A DNA stretch of 64,000 nt from Psychrobacter aquimaris (GTDB lineage Bacteria; Pseudomonadota; Gammaproteobacteria; Pseudomonadales; Moraxellaceae), in assembly GCF_016107525.1 (NCBI RefSeq), contig NZ_JABASR010000007.1, positions 124,001 through 188,000 on the forward strand. Direction: 5' to 3'. Both the position numbers and the translations under genes were made by a program. The notes beneath the pieces were generated by a model, which was given only the letters and a program-made list of their open reading frames with translations, was not told the DNA's origin and did no database searches. Positions 24,895-33,099 of this stretch are shown piece after piece (position 1 is the first letter of the stretch; the number at the start of each line of letters is the position of its first letter).

Positions 24895-26367
24895 TTAGTT
24901 TGATTTAATTTGTTTAACGATCTGTATTAATAGATCAGGCGACACACCTTGTGCTTGTAAGCTTTTTATTAAAACATCTTTATCATGCAAAGCTATATCG
25001 ACCGCTTGCTCATCACGACTACGCATTTTTTTAGTAATTTCATCTGGCGTCATTAAGTCAAAATTAACAGCCTTGCCAGCTCGAAGGTCATCTAAATGAT
25101 TTGCCCACTGGTTCATCATCATTTGCCGTTCTGCTAGATGGGCTGACAAGTCATAACGTTTTTTTACACTGGACTGCTCAAGGTGGGCTAGCTGTATTTC
25201 TATAAGGTTTTGACTAAACTGCAACTCGTATAGTCCTGTGCTGGCAAGCTGCCTAAAGCCATGGCCTGTCATTTTAGGGTAAGGGTCGCCCGTGTAGCCC
25301 ATACGTTTTAATGCCTGATTGAACCATACATCGCTGTACGGTTTGCTACGCTCAAAGTTATAAAATACGTAACCCGTCTTTTCTGTCAAAGGTCGCATGC
25401 GCTCGATAATGGCCATTGCCTGTGGTGACAAGGGAATAATGTGATCTTGACGCATTTTCATCTTATGCGCTGGGATACGCCAAACATTTTTATGATAATC
25501 AATCTCTGACCACTCAAAAAATCTTAGCTCTTTCGTTCTGACAAAACACAATGTCATCAGTTGCATGCCAGCGATAGTCTGTTGATGCGCATTTGGATTG
25601 TCTGCACCGTATTGATCAATATTGCGTAGTAGCTCAGGGAATTGGTGCTGCTCAATAGCTTTCATGCGCTCAGCTTTATGAGGTCGTAATGCTTTGCTGC
25701 GACCATAAGCGATGTTGATGATATCGTAGCCTAATGTATTGATAGCATACTCGAAGACTGAGCTGATCAAGGCAACGCACTTGTGCGACGTATCGGTCGT
25801 CCATTTGCCTCGTTCTTCAAAATAGGTTTGGATTGCTAGCCCAGTTTTGATGACGTCCTGTGCAGTAATAGAGGCAATAGGGTAGTCACCAATATGAGGT
25901 GAAATATGCTTATCTAAATAATTATGGAGTTTTTGAACGTTCTTGGGTGTAGTGCTAGATCTTTCGTTAATATAGCTCTTAGCGATAACTCTGAATAAAT
26001 CTTTTTGCTCAAAGTTATTCTTTTCATGACTTTTGTATTCAGTAGGATCAACGCCATCACTGAGCAGTGCCTGAGCTTTATCACGTGCTAGCCGCGCCTC
26101 TTTTAGCGACACCTCTGGTTTAAAGGTAGAATCAATAGCTTGTTTGGCTGGCTTATAAATACCAATTTGATACGTTTTTTGCTTAGGTTTGAGGTCTTTG
26201 TCAGATTGATAGCGATAAGTCATCTGCCAAAACAGTGAGCCATTTGGATGTTGTATTAGATATAAGTTGTTGCCATCACCATGGCGTGTGACTTTGGTAG
26301 GCGTAGACTGTTTTGCAATTGCTTTCACGCCAGCGTCAGTTAATCGGTAGTCTTTTTTTCTTGTCAT
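24895..26367 (-). CDS. P4-type tyrosine integrase
   Basis: 490 residues. N-terminal DUF4102 arm-binding domain (about 1-110: LTDAGVKAIAKQ, GDGNNLYLIQHPNGSLFWQ), core-binding domain (about 120-215), and catalytic domain with R in FVRTKELRFFEW, HGFRQLASTGLY and the tyrosine in VKKRYDLSAHLAERQ. Length and motifs match the P4/CTnscr family. Known: these insert into tRNA 3' ends; here the tRNA-Arg(CCU) gene begins about 210 bases upstream. The ATG at 26367 is supported by the standard N-terminal motif. Likely catalyses island integration and, with a directionality factor, excision. Confidence 0.93.
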   Translation of the reverse strand: MTRKKDYRLTDAGVKAIAKQSTPTKVTRHGDGNNLYLIQHPNGSLFWQMTYRYQSDKDLKPKQKTYQIGIYKPAKQAIDSTFKPEVSLKEARLARDKAQALLSDGVDPTEYKSHEKNNFEQKDLFRVIAKSYINERSSTTPKNVQKLHNYLDKHISPHIGDYPIASITAQDVIKTGLAIQTYFEERGKWTTDTSHKCVALISSVFEYAINTLGYDIINIAYGRSKALRPHKAERMKAIEQHQFPELLRNIDQYGADNPNAHQQTIAGMQLMTLCFVRTKELRFFEWSEIDYHKNVWRIPAHKMKMRQDHIIPLSPQAMAIIERMRPLTEKTGYVFYNFERSKPYSDVWFNQALKRMGYTGDPYPKMTGHGFRQLASTGLYELQFSQNLIEIQLAHLEQSSVKKRYDLSAHLAERQMMMNQWANHLDDLRAGKAVNFDLMTPDEITKKMRSRDEQAVDIALHDKDVLIKSLQAQGVSPDLLIQIVKQIKSN

Positions 26368-26394
26368 GGCTTATACCTCAAGGTGTTAAGAGGT

Positions 26395-26467
26395 TTAACA
26401 ACAACCTCACTGCATAATTAACAACAAAAAATGACGTTGCATGTTATTTAACAACGCATTTAACAAC
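26395..26467 (+). repeat. Four direct TTAACAAC repeats between int and the attachment site
   Basis: Exact copies at 26395-26402, 26418-26425, 26448-26455 and 26460-26467. They lie upstream of int and about 110 bases from the tRNA 3' end, the usual place for arm-type integrase or AlpA binding sites. Function inferred from place and regularity. Confidence 0.6.
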
Positions 26468-26579
26468 ATTTTAGAGGTGCTAGTAGGTAATGGCAAGTGT
26501 TTAATAAAGACTAAAAACTATGTATGATAGGTGTTTAAAGCGATTGAGGTAATGCGAGGTTATGTCTAAATACAATGAT

Positions 26580-26655
26580 TGGTGCGCCCACCAAGACTCG
26601 AACTCGGATCGATCGCTTAGGAGGCAACTGCTCTATCCTGTTGAGCTATAGGCGC
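26580..26655 (-). tRNA. tRNA-Arg (anticodon CCU)
   Basis: 76 bases, complete, with encoded CCA. On the minus strand the acceptor is GCGCCTA with TGGGCGC, D-arm GCTC...GAGC, anticodon stem GTTGC/GCGAT with loop CTCCTAA (anticodon CCT), and T-arm CCGAG-TTCGAGT-CTTGG. Its 3' end faces the island and is the likely attachment site. It reads the rare AGG codon. Confidence 0.93.
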
Positions 26656-26728
26656 ATTATGGAGTGACATTGTAGGAAAAAGTAGTTATAAAAGCAATCA
26701 ACAAAAGACAAATAGAGACAATTTGTCG

Positions 26729-27526
26729 TTACTCGCCATTACTTAGGGCGTCAGCGACATTTACAGTATTGGTATTTGATGTTTTTTGTGCACGTGATGT
26801 TGGATTAAATAAGTCATCTACGCTATTTTTATAACCTTCGATATTATAATAATCGTACTTTTCTAATATATCTTGCCCCGTGCTCGATAGTAAAAAGTTA
26901 CGGAAGTTAATAGCAGCAGTATTCTCTGTCAAAATCACTCCTTCAAGCGTTTGCTTATCTCTCAATGCATAACTGAAAGAATTTAGGGTACGTGCCTCTG
27001 CATTATCAATCTCAACAGTATCAGTCTCAGCAGTATCTACTTTTTCATCATCAGTATTACGGATATTTGCTTTGTCTTGGTTTGTTTTATCTTGAGCGGA
27101 TTTTAGCTCTGTTTGTAACGGTGTGAGACGGTCTGCAGACAAACTGTCGTTAGCGATGATCATGTCTACATTAGTTACTAATTCTGTGCGTTTATTATGG
27201 CTAGAATTGTTATCTGATAATGTTAAGAGGTCGTTGGCGGGTACATAACTTGCTAACACCTGCATATGAGGGTAACGAGATTCGAAGCTAACGATGATAT
27301 CGTCCAAGGGTGCTTGCAAGTTCTCTTCTGCCTTTATGTACAAAGTACTGTCGGTGAGGGTATTCACCTCGTCCTGAGTGGTGGCTGACGGTTCATTTGC
27401 ATTTGCCATGATCGGTAGTGGATCTATATTTTTACGATTACTGCTCCACAACCAAGTAAAAATAGCGATAAAGATTACTAGCAGCAATAAAATTAGCCCA
27501 GCCAGTAGCAGCTTGTAGTCTTTCAT
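26729..27526 (-). CDS. Membrane-anchored ModA-like substrate-binding protein
   Basis: 265 residues. A single N-terminal membrane anchor (about 5-29, LLAGLILLLLVIFIAIFTWLW) with the rest outside the cytoplasm. Residues about 62-100 (LYIKAEENLQAPLDDIIVSF) and 205-235 (NFRNFLLSSTGQDILEKYDY) match the first and last parts of ModA-type periplasmic binding domains. Between them about 100 residues are low-complexity and rich in D, T and N, where the second lobe would be expected, so the protein is shorter than ModA and may not bind oxyanion. No modB/modC genes are near. It may be a divergent or decayed relative with a structural role. Confidence 0.6.
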   Translation of the reverse strand: MKDYKLLLAGLILLLLVIFIAIFTWLWSSNRKNIDPLPIMANANEPSATTQDEVNTLTDSTLYIKAEENLQAPLDDIIVSFESRYPHMQVLASYVPANDLLTLSDNNSSHNKRTELVTNVDMIIANDSLSADRLTPLQTELKSAQDKTNQDKANIRNTDDEKVDTAETDTVEIDNAEARTLNSFSYALRDKQTLEGVILTENTAAINFRNFLLSSTGQDILEKYDYYNIEGYKNSVDDLFNPTSRAQKTSNTNTVNVADALSNGE

Positions 27527-27593
27527 ATATTACAGCTCTTTTATTAATTGGTTTGTGTCAAGTTTACATAAAATACGGGATTTGACTTATGTT

Positions 27594-28115
27594 TTAAAGC
27601 TGTTGATGCAACACTTCATCTGCTAAGTCCGCAAGCATATCTGCAAAAACATCAGTTTCTGAATCAGGTAAAATTTTTTTCTCGTTATTATTCTTATGAC
27701 TAACTGTATTATTTTGATTGAATGGCGCAGGTTGCTCGTTTGAAGGAGAAGTAAGATCATTGTTAATGGCTTTTACTTGGTGTGCGGCCAATGGCGATTC
27801 GCCCATCGCAAGCTTGTCTTTAAGCCATTTAAAACCATGGACTTCCCACCATGCCTCAAAGCGTGGCAGCGTGCTACCACGCACCGCGACAGGCAGATTC
27901 AACGTTCGTAGTTTTTGTGCGAGTATAGGGTCTTTGATGGCTTGATGGATGCTCAAATAAAGCGAGCTACTATCATCGGTATAGGGCTGTCTGTTTTGCC
28001 ATGATCTATCGTCGATTTTCATGCGCGGCAATGCCCACAGCTCACCGCGATAGTATACAACATATAAACGTCGTTTAGGATGAACGAAAATGGCATCAAT
28101 GGGACGCAAGGGCAT
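27594..28115 (-). CDS. Conserved hypothetical protein (173 aa)
   Basis: No family recognised. The N-terminal 110 residues look folded (MPLRPIDAIFVHPKRRLYVV, ARGELWALPR-like strand pattern, WWEVHGFKWLKDKLAMGES), the C-terminal 60 residues are polar, N/Q-rich and probably disordered, ending in an acidic helix. No signal peptide or membrane segment. It lies between the anchored ModA-like gene and a 457-base gap before recC; the same strand suggests they may share a transcript. Confidence 0.6.
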   Translation of the reverse strand: MPLRPIDAIFVHPKRRLYVVYYRGELWALPRMKIDDRSWQNRQPYTDDSSSLYLSIHQAIKDPILAQKLRTLNLPVAVRGSTLPRFEAWWEVHGFKWLKDKLAMGESPLAAHQVKAINNDLTSPSNEQPAPFNQNNTVSHKNNNEKKILPDSETDVFADMLADLADEVLHQQL

Positions 28116-28572
28116 AGTATTAAGTTATTCCATTAAAAAGGGTTATGGATATAAAAATTACAACAGTTGATTTGACAAAAATACTGAATATTTGATTCAT
28201 AAATATGAGGCATTATAAATGCGACACTATCTGTCGCAAGATATTATAATAGTGGCACGCGTACTAGTAAACGATAGCTATCGATGGCACACTAATAAGC
28301 AGCCTATTTTATGATTATTATAAATAAATGCTAGTGAAGCACTGATGGTTAATTACTTTTGCCATTTTCATAGTGTTTATGACGTTCATGCTAGCAGAAA
28401 TACATTGTAGTAACGACCGTGAAATATGGATTGGTGAGTGTCTTTCGTGGTATTCCTTAGCAGACATTAATATGCATTGAACGGTTAATGCAAATGTTAT
28501 TCCTTTTCAGGTATTCAAGACCATCCACTTCACTTTATCATTCTTACTATTACCTCAATTAGACTATCCTTT
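28116..28572. other. Intergenic region before recC
   Basis: 457 bases without a credible gene. A perfect 7-bp hairpin TGCGACA-CTATC-TGTCGCA lies at 28220-28238, followed closely by TATAAT at 28245-28250 on the plus strand; the hairpin could be an operator of a promoter there, but the -35 is poor. The divergent promoters of recC and of the minus-strand 173-aa gene should be in this stretch. Confidence 0.5.
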
Positions 28573-31500
28573 ATGTTTACCATTATTCAGTCGCACCGTA
28601 CCGAAAACCTTGTTGATCAACTGCTCGTGCAATATCAATCAAAGAGCCAGAATATTTTTGAGCCTTTTATCGTTATTGTGCCTTCTATGGTATTGGGTGA
28701 CTGGTTGGATAAAACCATTGCCAGTCGCGCTGGGATTAGTACTTTGGTGCGTACGAAGTTTTGGGGTCAATATCAGTGGACGCTCATGCAGGATGTGTTA
28801 ACCCGCCATAACGCGTCTTTGTTAGAGCATAACCCTGAAGCAGTAATATTGAATGTGCCTGAAGTTGCGGTACTTTCACCCACGGTGATGCAGTGGCGCC
28901 TGTTCGGCTACCTAACCTACTATCAAGCGTTGATTGTCAATGATGACACCCATCCTGTGAACCCACTGCTGGTATCTTTGATTGGTGAGTCACAAGAAGG
29001 CACGGGGCAAGACACTATACAACAAGATAAGACACAACAAGACGCGCGCATTTGGCAGCTGGCAAGTGATTTGGCGAGAGTCTTTAACCGTTACTTGACT
29101 CACCGTGAGGATTGGCTGGCGCTATGGTCGCATAACAAGTCGCTCAATGTGGATGAGTTAATCGCAGATAAAGATGCGTTGTCCCTACGTTTTGATCAGT
29201 ATGCGCGCGGTACGCCTGAGTGGTTGGTGGCGCACTATGTAGAATTAGAGATTGCACAGCGATTCTTGTGGTCGCATCTATTTGCTGATGTACATCAGCA
29301 CCGTGTGGCAATTGAGAATACCTTTTGGTCAGCTTTAGAAGAAAACAAGGCAAATGAACGTGAGCAGTTGCCCAAAGTGCTGCGTATTTTTACCATTCAG
29401 CAATTGCCACAGACCGAGCTCGACTTTTTGCAGCGCTTGTCGAAATATATGAATATTACACTATTGCACTACAATCCCTCAAAGCTGTTTTGGGCAGATA
29501 TTGTTGATAAATCGTGGCTACAGCGTCAGCAGATCATTAATCCTGAAAGCGTGTTTTTGCGTGATTACGGGCACAGTTTGCTGTCGCGTTTAGGAAAGCA
29601 GTCACGCGATACTTTTGCCATGCTGGCCAATTTGTCGGGTAATGAGCAATACCAAGATGCGCTTGTGGAGTGGCAAGATAACTTTGATAGTGGCGTGGAT
29701 GAGAGTATTTATGATGACGATTTCAGTGCCCAAGATGCACAAAATAGTCCAAGTTTATTGCGCCGTTTGCAAAACGATGTGTTGATGCTTGACGAGCAAT
29801 CAACCCAACAAGCGACAGCGGCAAAAGTCTCAGAGGCCGTCAGCAACCAAATAGCATTGGATTTTGAGCAAGAAACGTCATGGTATGACGATGAGGTACT
29901 AGAAAATAAGCACTTTGAAAAAGATCGTTTTTGGGCAATCTCTTCTCAAGATAATAGCCTAAGCATACATTCTTGTCATAACTTGCAGCGGCAACTTGAA
30001 GTACTGCGCATTATGATTGGACGCTGGCTAAATGAGCCCATCAAATCTGGTGAGAAAAAACGCCATATATCCGATATTGTGGTGTTGCTACCTGATGTTG
30101 AGCGTCATCATGCGCTAATTAGCTCTATTTTCGTCAATGGCAGAGGACAAGATGGTTTGACTTTACCTGCTAAGGTGACTGGTGTTGTCGATGCTGACAT
30201 TCGCCAGTTATGGGAAGCGATTATTGGGTTCTATAAGTTGTTGGGCAGTCCTAGCGCTCGTTTTGAAGCGGCTGAGGTTTTAGACTGGCTGATGCTGCCG
30301 CCTTTATTTGAGAGTTTTGGGTTGACCCATGAGCAAATGAGCCGTGGTTGTGATTTGTTGGTGGAAGCTGGATTTATCCGCGGGTTTGACGAGCTGCATC
30401 TAAAGCAGACCCTAGACGTCAATGACTATGATTATCGCTTTAGCTTTGCACAAGCATTAGACAGATTGACCTTGGGGTTAATCATGCCAGAGGCGAGTAT
30501 GAGCGATTGTCTATACCCTTTGCATGAAGATGAATGGCCAAGTACGGCTGTGCCTGAGATGAGCTTACCACTAGCGCAAGTGAGTCTAAATGATGCCATT
30601 ATTGTAGAAGCGCTTTGCCGTATCTATACTGGCTTAGTCGCACGACGTGATGACCACACACAAAAAATGAAAGCGGAAGATTGGCTAGATCAGATTGAGA
30701 CCCAAGTTATCCATCGATACTTTGGCGATGTCGATCAAACACGCACGATGCGCGCTATCTATAATGCGATGAACGGCTTTAAATCGAGCTTACGTGCCAA
30801 TCGCCATTATAGACAATACTCTAGTGGTGATAGCAATAGGATAGAAGTTGAGCAAAGGCTGGCAGGCGTCGAGCAATTGCCACTAAAGCTGAGCTTTATG
30901 CTAGACAGTATCGAAGCTGAGCTTGAGAGCCAGCAAGTCAGTGCTGAGCCGACTGGCGTGATTACTTTTGGCCGATTTGGCGCACTAAGGAACGTACCAT
31001 TTGAGTTAGTGGTCATGCTCAATATGGATCTCTCTGAGTTTCCTGGGCGCGACCGTGACAACCGATATGATTTGATGAAAGCGACCAATTCACGGCGCGG
31101 TGATAGAGTCAGTGAGGATGATGATAACGGGGCATTTTTGGATGCGCTACTATGCGCACGTAGCGCATGCTGGATATTCTACAATGGCCAAAGCCTGACT
31201 GACACTCATGAGCATCTACCAGCGAACCCAGTGAGTGAGCTGCTACAGTTTTTACAAGGTGAGGTACAGTGGCAGGTCAACTCTCTTGATACTCTGCCTG
31301 AAAGTATTGATCCAACGACAGAGAGTCTTAAGCGTTATTTACCAAAGCTGATTAAGCAGTGGCTGGTCACTGATCATCCAGCACTACCTTTTCACAAGAG
31401 CTTGTTTGAAGCAGATATTGAAGAGGTTTCTGAGCAAAAGACTAATACGTCTAATGCCAATGTTGATCCAAGCAATACGTCTGATGATGTTAGAGATAGC

Positions 31501-33039
31501 AACCCTGATACTGCAGCAGCCGATGAGCTAGATAGGTTGCTAAATAAAGCCATGCGCAAAACCAAACTGGCTCAGAAAAAACAATTTCCGCCTGCACCGC
31601 TCTGGCAAGCGGTGTTTGAGACGCTACAGGAAAGAGTGTCTAGTAAGACTCAGCAATTGATTGGCTTACCCACAAAAGCACAGTACGAAGCCATGGCTCA
31701 CATGTTTGGGCACAGCTTTGGTCAGCTAGGACAAGTAGACAATCAAACCGTGTCTACATTGGCTAATATGTTTGGATTAGATACCGCTAATGCTAATGAT
31801 GTCAGTGATATGAACCAAGCGATGCGCGACACCGTATCTAACATTGGCGAGATAGATATTGAGGGTATGCTGGTGTATCAAGTTCGCCATCCTGCCAAAG
31901 CGTTTTTGCGTACTCAAAAGGTGCATGTGGTACAAGGTGAGGAAGCGATGGCGCATCAAGAGCCATTATTTTTGGATCACCTGACAACCTACCAAATCAA
32001 AGATTATTTGATTAAAGAGATGGCAGTAGCGACAGCTGATAACACTACTCAGCAAGATAGCTCAACTTTGATGTATCAAAAAATCATACCAGCAGGGGTG
32101 GCGCGCCAAACCACGTTGCCCAACCAACAACAAAAACTACAGCAGCAGTGCCTAGAGTTTGAAGAGCAATTAATCGCTAATGGCTTTGGTGAGAGTATTG
32201 TACCTAATGCAGGTATTACAGATTTGTATCTACTGACACCCACCGCAGAGTACCCCGTTCAGATAGAGCTGGCAGCTATAATTAATCGTGTAAATAATGA
32301 TGCAAGCAGTCAAATAGATACAGACGCATGGCTCAAAATCCTACCCAGATCTATTAAGATAAAAGGCCTAGTGCCGCTGTTAACGCCAATGCTATCACCA
32401 ACATCAGTACTATTAGATACCCATGATAAAAGCGCTCATACTCAGGCAGGCGTAACCTATGCCGAGCAATCACCTAAGCAGTGGTTAAATATACTGCCCA
32501 ATTCTGCCAGTCCAAAACATCTACTCAAGTTTTGGTTGTCTCATCTATATTGGCAGGTTGCCAGACGTACCACTGCTGAGCAGGTGGTGTTAAATGATGG
32601 GGCAAGTATTTGGCGCTTTAATAAGTCTAGCTCAAAAGTAGATGCCTACAAAAATTTCATCGCATTTAAACTAAGTCCAATCGTCTATGAAGATGCGGTA
32701 CTTGAGCTGATAAAGTGGGCAATTTTTGGCAACCTATCAGGTCAAACCCCCATTACATTACTGCCTGAGTATGCGTTAAATTATCTGGCTAAGTGCTTAA
32801 AATCGCAAGCAGATGATAATGAAAGCGGCAATTATTGGCCAAAACGAGCAGACTTCTCAGACTGGCTAAGACCTAGTTATAACTCAGACACGGTATACGA
32901 TACTTGCTCTCAACATGCTATTTGGCAATACGTATTGCGTGACCAAGATGCCTTTAAAGCTTTAACCACGGCATTGACCACTTTGGCGCAACCACTGTAT
33001 AAGCCGATGTTTACTGCACTAAAAGGATTGAATAGCTAG
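28573..33039 (+). CDS. recC: Exodeoxyribonuclease V subunit gamma (RecC)
   Basis: 1488 residues, against 1122 in E. coli. The N-terminus FTIIQSHRTENLVDQLLVQY matches the RecC opening, and the helicase-like fold without working ATPase motifs is expected: RecC recognises Chi and holds RecB and RecD together. Seen landmarks: GRFGALRNVPFELVVMLNMDLSEFPGRDRDNRYDL in the second half, typical of RecC. Extra length comes partly from polar insertions (about residues 950-1000, N/D/T-rich). It starts the recC-recB-recD run with short gaps. The complex loads RecA at double-strand breaks and degrades linear phage DNA. Confidence high from order and motifs. Confidence 0.95.
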   Translation: MFTIIQSHRTENLVDQLLVQYQSKSQNIFEPFIVIVPSMVLGDWLDKTIASRAGISTLVRTKFWGQYQWTLMQDVLTRHNASLLEHNPEAVILNVPEVAVLSPTVMQWRLFGYLTYYQALIVNDDTHPVNPLLVSLIGESQEGTGQDTIQQDKTQQDARIWQLASDLARVFNRYLTHREDWLALWSHNKSLNVDELIADKDALSLRFDQYARGTPEWLVAHYVELEIAQRFLWSHLFADVHQHRVAIENTFWSALEENKANEREQLPKVLRIFTIQQLPQTELDFLQRLSKYMNITLLHYNPSKLFWADIVDKSWLQRQQIINPESVFLRDYGHSLLSRLGKQSRDTFAMLANLSGNEQYQDALVEWQDNFDSGVDESIYDDDFSAQDAQNSPSLLRRLQNDVLMLDEQSTQQATAAKVSEAVSNQIALDFEQETSWYDDEVLENKHFEKDRFWAISSQDNSLSIHSCHNLQRQLEVLRIMIGRWLNEPIKSGEKKRHISDIVVLLPDVERHHALISSIFVNGRGQDGLTLPAKVTGVVDADIRQLWEAIIGFYKLLGSPSARFEAAEVLDWLMLPPLFESFGLTHEQMSRGCDLLVEAGFIRGFDELHLKQTLDVNDYDYRFSFAQALDRLTLGLIMPEASMSDCLYPLHEDEWPSTAVPEMSLPLAQVSLNDAIIVEALCRIYTGLVARRDDHTQKMKAEDWLDQIETQVIHRYFGDVDQTRTMRAIYNAMNGFKSSLRANRHYRQYSSGDSNRIEVEQRLAGVEQLPLKLSFMLDSIEAELESQQVSAEPTGVITFGRFGALRNVPFELVVMLNMDLSEFPGRDRDNRYDLMKATNSRRGDRVSEDDDNGAFLDALLCARSACWIFYNGQSLTDTHEHLPANPVSELLQFLQGEVQWQVNSLDTLPESIDPTTESLKRYLPKLIKQWLVTDHPALPFHKSLFEADIEEVSEQKTNTSNANVDPSNTSDDVRDSNPDTAAADELDRLLNKAMRKTKLAQKKQFPPAPLWQAVFETLQERVSSKTQQLIGLPTKAQYEAMAHMFGHSFGQLGQVDNQTVSTLANMFGLDTANANDVSDMNQAMRDTVSNIGEIDIEGMLVYQVRHPAKAFLRTQKVHVVQGEEAMAHQEPLFLDHLTTYQIKDYLIKEMAVATADNTTQQDSSTLMYQKIIPAGVARQTTLPNQQQKLQQQCLEFEEQLIANGFGESIVPNAGITDLYLLTPTAEYPVQIELAAIINRVNNDASSQIDTDAWLKILPRSIKIKGLVPLLTPMLSPTSVLLDTHDKSAHTQAGVTYAEQSPKQWLNILPNSASPKHLLKFWLSHLYWQVARRTTAEQVVLNDGASIWRFNKSSSKVDAYKNFIAFKLSPIVYEDAVLELIKWAIFGNLSGQTPITLLPEYALNYLAKCLKSQADDNESGNYWPKRADFSDWLRPSYNSDTVYDTCSQHAIWQYVLRDQDAFKALTTALTTLAQPLYKPMFTALKGLNS

Positions 33040-33099
33040 CCCTTAGTGTGTCTTTTATCCTCTTGCTCTTATAGATAATAATCAAAAGTATACGCCCAT

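Larger units (their letters stand above)
1..26579. mobile_element. Genomic island next to tRNA-Arg(CCU), left end outside the window
   Basis: Seen: a P4-type integrase sits just inside the 3' end of a complete tRNA-Arg gene. Next come an AlpA-like regulator and a DUF3631 ATPase, a long defence-type operon, and two large tyrosine-recombinase-family genes at the far left. Long AT-rich non-coding stretches (5.1-6.2 kb and 24.7-24.9 kb) and a very AT-rich orphan gene contrast with the chromosome to the right. Known: integrases with an N-terminal DUF4102 arm-binding domain commonly insert at tRNA 3' ends. Inference: the island runs from the tRNA leftwards past position 1. I found no second copy of the tRNA 3' end inside the window, so the other attachment site is either outside or decayed. 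The two left recombinases could also belong to a separate, nested element. Confidence 0.75.

Noticed and set aside
28220-28238. Perfect 7-bp hairpin as a terminator
   Set aside because: No T-tract on either side; placed upstream of both flanking genes, so an operator is the better guess.
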